Of a stretch of DNA of 64,000 bases, positions 60,068-64,000 are shown one piece after another (the stretch's first letter is position 1; each line of letters begins with the position of its first letter). A model generated the notes under the pieces. It was not told the DNA's origin. It searched no databases and was given only the letters and a program-made list of their open reading frames with translations. Position numbers and translations under genes: made by a program. Origin of the DNA: Lysinibacillus sp. G4S2. GTDB lineage: Bacteria; Bacillota; Bacilli; Bacillales_A; Planococcaceae. The stretch covers positions 2,670,001 to 2,734,000 of the forward strand of contig NZ_JAUCFJ010000002.1 of assembly GCF_030348505.1 (NCBI RefSeq), given 5' to 3'.

Positions 60068-63000
60068 ATGAAAATAAATCAATTAATTGCTAACAATATA
60101 AATCGTTTAGATGTTGTCTTGCTGGAAGATCAATCGTTAGGAATTGCTGGATTGTCCGGATCTGGTAAAACCACATTTTGCCAAACGATTGGTGAAGAAT
60201 CCAAGAAGCGTCTCGTTTCTTTATTGCCAAAGGCTGAATATCAGTATTTATTCCCCGATATTATGGAAACGAATTTCAGTGCTATCAAAATGGAGAACAT
60301 GCCTTTAGTACTTTTTCTCGGAAAATCATCCATTTCTTCCAATCCACGTTCAACGATTGGTACTCATACAGGCGTTTTTAAAGAGATTCGCGAAAATCTT
60401 GCAGAAAAGTTTGATCTTTCGCCAGAAGTTTTTTCCTTTAATAATGCATTAGGCTGGTGTCCTGCTTGTAAAGGGCGAGGCACTACTAAAAATGTTGAGT
60501 GTAAAAAGTGTGAGGGCAAGCGTTATAATCCGGAAGTGGAGCAATATAAACTAGAATTATGGAATCAACCACATAGTATTTCTGATCTTAACAATTTAAG
60601 CATTGAAACGATTTATTCCCTGTCAGAGGAATTAAATATTAGCGAGGAAAGACAACATATTCTTCAAAATATTATCAATATGAATATTGGTTACTTAACA
60701 TTAAACCGCATCATGGGTACCTTGTCTGGCGGGGAACTAACACGACTTTACTTGGCAGAATTTATGGCGGCCAGTGAAAATACCGTGATTATTATTGATG
60801 AAATTTCTGTCGGACTTGATCACCAAACTCTGTTGAAAATTTTAGAACAAATCAAACAATTAGGCTATAAAAATCAAATTTGGCTTATTGATCATTCTGA
60901 CACGGTGTTAAATACAGCGGATGAGCAATTGTTCTTTGGACCTGGTAGTGGGAAATACGGCGGAAAAATTGTCGAAGAATCACCACGTCCAAAACCTCTT
61001 TATTCGGAACGAAATCAGGTAATGCCAACAGACTATTATCAATTTCATGATCTTTACTGTCGTAATATTGAAATGGCAGAAATTCAAATTCCTAAAAATA
61101 GACTTGTCACCTTTTCAGGGGAGTCTGGGTGTGGCAAATCGACCCTTGTCAATGAGTGTATCTCTATGGACTTCCTAAAACGATATCCAAAAGATAAACT
61201 GGTCATGGTCGGGCAAGACCGAAACCAATCGATTACTAGCCGATCAACTGTTGCGACGTTTCTTGATATCAAAAAGAAACTTACCAAATACAGTGACGAA
61301 ATTGACGATATTTTTCAACGTTCAATTGAGGACATTATTGAGGAGCTTCCGAATGAAGACATCGCTCATAAACGTTTAAGTTTACTGATCAAGCTGGGAC
61401 TTGGTTATTTGACGTTAGAAAGAAAAACACAATCCTTATCAACAGGTGAATTTCAATGTGTTCATTTAGTTTCTGAGCTGTTTTCAAATTCAAGAAACCC
61501 CCATACGCTGTTTATTTTTGATGAGCCTTCAAAAGGTTTATCCCAAAATATTTTAAACCAATTTATTGATAGTGTTAGGGACATTCTGAAAGATGAATCT
61601 ATCTCTATTATGATGATTGAACATAATGCCTATATGTTAGAAAGCTCTGATTTTATCGTTGATTTTGGTAAAAGACAGCAGGAACCTGTTCGACATCTTG
61701 ATGTTGTCAGTCACGATGATTATTTTAGTCAACATAACAATATCAATAGTGTTGCTTCATTGCACATATCTTCAACACTAGATTCAAAAAAGGGCATTCA
61801 TTACTTAGAAGAAAATCATATTAGCTATTTTAAAAATGCAGAAAACGTCTATAAGGGCGGTATTTTAAAAAGCTTATCCTCAATGGCCCGTTTAATTTAT
61901 GCTGAATACGAATCTGCAATAATCGCACCAGTCGTCGCCATTGATCTTGAAAGACATTTGTATAGTCAATATAGCTTTCTGTATGAAATTGGCGGCCTGA
62001 TTAACCATATTGTGGCGGCACATCCGACGAATAAAGATACAAGAAGCTTCGATTTCTTTAGTCAGGAAAATCATTGCCCAAGCTGCTCTGGTCGCCTGCA
62101 AATTGAAAAATTTGATTTTGATTTAGTCATTCAAGACAAAACAGTGCCATTCTGGGATGGTTTATTACATCCAGACGTGATGGAAGTATTAAAATATTAT
62201 CAATATCCGAAATTGCAGTTCCTGTTTGATGAGATTAAAAATGAGCTGGGTCAAGATATTAGTAAGAGCTACAATGACATGACAGAAGAAGAAAGACATA
62301 CATTCCTATATGGTTATTGGGAAAAGTCGTTTTATGATAAAGCAACGAAGTCTTCGAAAAAATGGGAAGGTTTTAATTTTATCCTTGGACGTTATATGGT
62401 TATTTCGAAATCAATTATTAAAGAGCAAATGAAAGCTTCAAAAGAAATGGTTCCCTGTCCAATCTGTCAAGGAGCAGTCCTAAACCATAAGAAAAAACTA
62501 ACATTCGGAGACACTGATATTCGTGAGATTATTCATCAACCGATCGACCAAGTTATAAAAACAGTAGGGAACTTACCAGAGCTTGAAAAACTAAAAGTAA
62601 TAGTTGGTGGCGATATGACTCTTTCAGAAGATGTCTCCTTACTTCCAAGGGAAACAAAAGTATCGTTAAAAATGCTTGAATTAGAACTAGCAAGCTTTGT
62701 CGGTTATGAAATAGTACTACAAAATGTTTTACCATTTTGGGACAAAATTAAAAATAATATCGAAGCGATAAGCAGCCAAAATCTAATTACAATCTGTGAT
62801 TTTGCCAATATTGACGAAACGAGAGAAACCATTATTGATAAATATTTCACCAACGGAAAATACAAAAAACTAACGTACGTGTACGAAGCATTTGGCTATA
62901 AAAAACTTGTCACTCAAATTAATAAAATTAAAGCAAGTCATAAATGTCCATTCTGTAATGGAAAGAAAGTCATTTCAGAAGATAATCTTCACGATGGTGT

Positions 63001-63238
63001 GTTTAAATTATCGGTACCATGTGTTAGTTGCTATGAAAGTGGTATCAATGATGAAGGGCGTAAGGAAATTGTCGATGGTGTAGACGTGCAAACGTGGCTA
63101 ACTGGTAAAGTAAGAGATGTTGTGGATGAAAGCTTACGAACGGAAGCTGTTGCAGATATTCCAATTTTCAATCGTATTCGCGAGTTGAATAAAAGAGATA
63201 TGATGGCAATTTACCAATGCCTTGAACAAAATAATTAA
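60068..63238 (+). CDS. UvrA-like ABC ATPase with a large C-terminal extension
   Basis: 1056 residues. First ABC half: Walker A GLSGSGKTT (about 30), zinc module CPACKGRG with CKKCEGK (about 130-150), signature LSGGELTRL (about 219), Walker B VIIIDEISVGLD. Second half: Walker A SGESGCGKST (about 352), signature degenerate as LSTGEFQ (about 457), Walker B LFIFDEPSKGL. Residues from about 560 to 1056 are additional, with CPSC (about 671), CPIC (about 797) and CPFC plus CVSC (about 960). Standard UvrA is near 950 residues with another order. Probably a UvrA paralog, perhaps for drug-DNA adducts. Monocistronic, terminator after. Confidence 0.85.
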   Translation: MKINQLIANNINRLDVVLLEDQSLGIAGLSGSGKTTFCQTIGEESKKRLVSLLPKAEYQYLFPDIMETNFSAIKMENMPLVLFLGKSSISSNPRSTIGTHTGVFKEIRENLAEKFDLSPEVFSFNNALGWCPACKGRGTTKNVECKKCEGKRYNPEVEQYKLELWNQPHSISDLNNLSIETIYSLSEELNISEERQHILQNIINMNIGYLTLNRIMGTLSGGELTRLYLAEFMAASENTVIIIDEISVGLDHQTLLKILEQIKQLGYKNQIWLIDHSDTVLNTADEQLFFGPGSGKYGGKIVEESPRPKPLYSERNQVMPTDYYQFHDLYCRNIEMAEIQIPKNRLVTFSGESGCGKSTLVNECISMDFLKRYPKDKLVMVGQDRNQSITSRSTVATFLDIKKKLTKYSDEIDDIFQRSIEDIIEELPNEDIAHKRLSLLIKLGLGYLTLERKTQSLSTGEFQCVHLVSELFSNSRNPHTLFIFDEPSKGLSQNILNQFIDSVRDILKDESISIMMIEHNAYMLESSDFIVDFGKRQQEPVRHLDVVSHDDYFSQHNNINSVASLHISSTLDSKKGIHYLEENHISYFKNAENVYKGGILKSLSSMARLIYAEYESAIIAPVVAIDLERHLYSQYSFLYEIGGLINHIVAAHPTNKDTRSFDFFSQENHCPSCSGRLQIEKFDFDLVIQDKTVPFWDGLLHPDVMEVLKYYQYPKLQFLFDEIKNELGQDISKSYNDMTEEERHTFLYGYWEKSFYDKATKSSKKWEGFNFILGRYMVISKSIIKEQMKASKEMVPCPICQGAVLNHKKKLTFGDTDIREIIHQPIDQVIKTVGNLPELEKLKVIVGGDMTLSEDVSLLPRETKVSLKMLELELASFVGYEIVLQNVLPFWDKIKNNIEAISSQNLITICDFANIDETRETIIDKYFTNGKYKKLTYVYEAFGYKKLVTQINKIKASHKCPFCNGKKVISEDNLHDGVFKLSVPCVSCYESGINDEGRKEIVDGVDVQTWLTGKVRDVVDESLRTEAVADIPIFNRIRELNKRDMMAIYQCLEQNN

Positions 63239-63257
63239 TTAAAGAAAGCTACCTCAG

Positions 63258-63294
63258 AAACACATTTGCAAAATTAATTTGCAAATGTGTTTTT
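63258..63294 (+). terminator. Intrinsic terminator
   Basis: AAACACATTTGCAAA and TTTGCAAATGTGTTT arms with T5, 20 bp after the UvrA-like gene. Confidence 0.9.
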
Positions 63295-63352
63295 ATGTTA
63301 TTCTGAGTAAGAGCATGTAAAAAGTTATTAGAATAAAAGGGGAAAGATAGGA

Positions 63353-64000
63353 ATGGCAGAATTAATGAATTGGAAAAATGGTGCTCAAGGGCATAAATTT
63401 ATAGCTTCTTTTAGCGGAGGAAAGGATAGTGTCTTAGCTCTTTATAAAGCAGCGAAGGATGGAGAAGCAATTGGACTAATCGTCATGCTGGAAGAAGAAG
63501 GGCAACGTTCAAGGTCTCATGGAATGCCTCCCGAACTCATACGTGCCCAAGCTAAATCTATTGGATTGCCTGTTTATACGGCCGCTTCAAGTTGGACCGA
63601 TTATGAAAAAGAATTTATGCGCCTTTTAGAAAAAGCTAAAAATCAAGGTGCAGAAGTTTTAGTAACAGGTGACTTAGATATGCCTGAACATGGCTGCTGG
63701 CATGATAAGGTTACGAAGAATGCTGGATTAAAACTAGGCATGCCTTTATGGGAAATGGATCATTGTGAAGCTGTCGATGAGTTCATTAACCTAGGATTTG
63801 TAACAATCATTGTAACTGTTAATTTATCTCTAGGAATGAGAGAGGACGATTTAGGGAGAACGTTGACTCATGAATACGTAAAGGAACTTGAAGATCGTGG
63901 TATTGACCCTTGCGGAGAAGGTGGAGAGTTCCATACTACAGTACTAGATGGGCCAATTTTTAAGCATCCTATTTCAGTTCGTAAAAAAGAGATTATTAGA
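63353..64000 (+). CDS. Diphthine-ammonia-ligase-type ATP pyrophosphatase (partial)
   Basis: 216 residues visible; the frame is open at the window edge. The PP-loop motif FIASFSGGKDSVLALYKAAK at about residues 16-35 and the block VTGDLDMPEHGCWHDKVTKN place it in the ATP-pyrophosphatase family related to diphthine-ammonia ligase (COG2102), present in bacteria without diphthamide, where the role is unknown. Later text CGEGGEFHTTVLDGPIFKHP is typical. Weak ribosome site GATAGGA before ATG 63353. Confidence 0.85.
   Translation, partial: MAELMNWKNGAQGHKFIASFSGGKDSVLALYKAAKDGEAIGLIVMLEEEGQRSRSHGMPPELIRAQAKSIGLPVYTAASSWTDYEKEFMRLLEKAKNQGAEVLVTGDLDMPEHGCWHDKVTKNAGLKLGMPLWEMDHCEAVDEFINLGFVTIIVTVNLSLGMREDDLGRTLTHEYVKELEDRGIDPCGEGGEFHTTVLDGPIFKHPISVRKKEIIR

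Noticed and set aside
1..64000. tRNA, rRNA, tmRNA or CRISPR loci
   Set aside because: No cloverleaf, rRNA core or regular repeat-spacer pattern was found when reading both strands by eye; a covariance-model scan would be decisive.

Overview
The window reads as chromosome of a low-GC, spore-forming Bacillota, most likely Lysinibacillus or a close Planococcaceae/Bacillaceae relative. The grounds are AT-rich DNA, strong GGAGG ribosome sites, T-box-controlled aminoacyl-tRNA synthetases, an archaeal-type ProS, an LCP protein, RecQ/MsrA/Nudix housekeeping genes and a candidate forespore promoter. The genus is an inference from gene content. No rRNA, tRNA or CRISPR was found.

Layout. 0-5 kb: a 42-bp repeat, a secreted SH3/excalibur protein, a lipoprotein, and a minus-strand operon of ECF sigma factor, PadR regulator and FtsW-like membrane protein. 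4.4-6.9 kb: a mobile-DNA patch holding a MITE-like element and an IS1182-family IS inserted into an intergenic hairpin repeat. 6.9-13.6 kb: T-box and argS, a CynX-type MFS exporter, an inactive HtrA-like lipoprotein and recQ. 13.6-24.8 kb: ordinary metabolic and envelope genes (VOC, msrA, LCP, AI-2E family exporter, Nudix, aminotransferase, enoyl-CoA hydratase), a second MITE copy with a perfect 9-bp target duplication, several frameshifted genes, and a degenerate tyrosine recombinase. 24.9-31.2 kb: an ankyrin protein, a DUF-type protein and the transglutaminase/alpha-E/ATP-grasp operon. 31.5-42.1 kb: an intact Xer-like recombinase near a LexA-like box, DinB, a second ECF sigma/anti-sigma-like pair, relics of a Tn3-type transposon, a family of three tiny paralogous genes (one split by a repeat), a PAS-GGDEF-EAL protein, a VTT membrane protein, a WYL regulator and a DJ-1/PfpI protein.

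42.4-58.7 kb is the most unusual part. A T-box drives proS. Directly behind proS lies a relic of a large serine recombinase, then about 10 kb of co-directional immunity-like genes with no toxin (CbrC, TPR-SMI1/KNR4, DUF5713-like, WGR, DUF2004-like and unrecognised proteins) mixed with decayed copies. Two degenerate copies of the proS 3' end lie downstream, one closing the immunity island and one closing a TetR/ABC-transporter cassette. This suggests repeated integration or recombination at the proS 3' end.

58.7-64 kb: SDR and TetR relics, an ArsR/SRPBCC pair with a perfect long operator, a 1056-residue UvrA-like ATPase with an extra C-terminal half, and the start of a diphthine-ammonia-ligase-type protein that runs off the window. 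Three unrelated dispersed repeat families (MITE, IS-interrupted hairpin element, two-hairpin element) link distant parts of the window and share modules.
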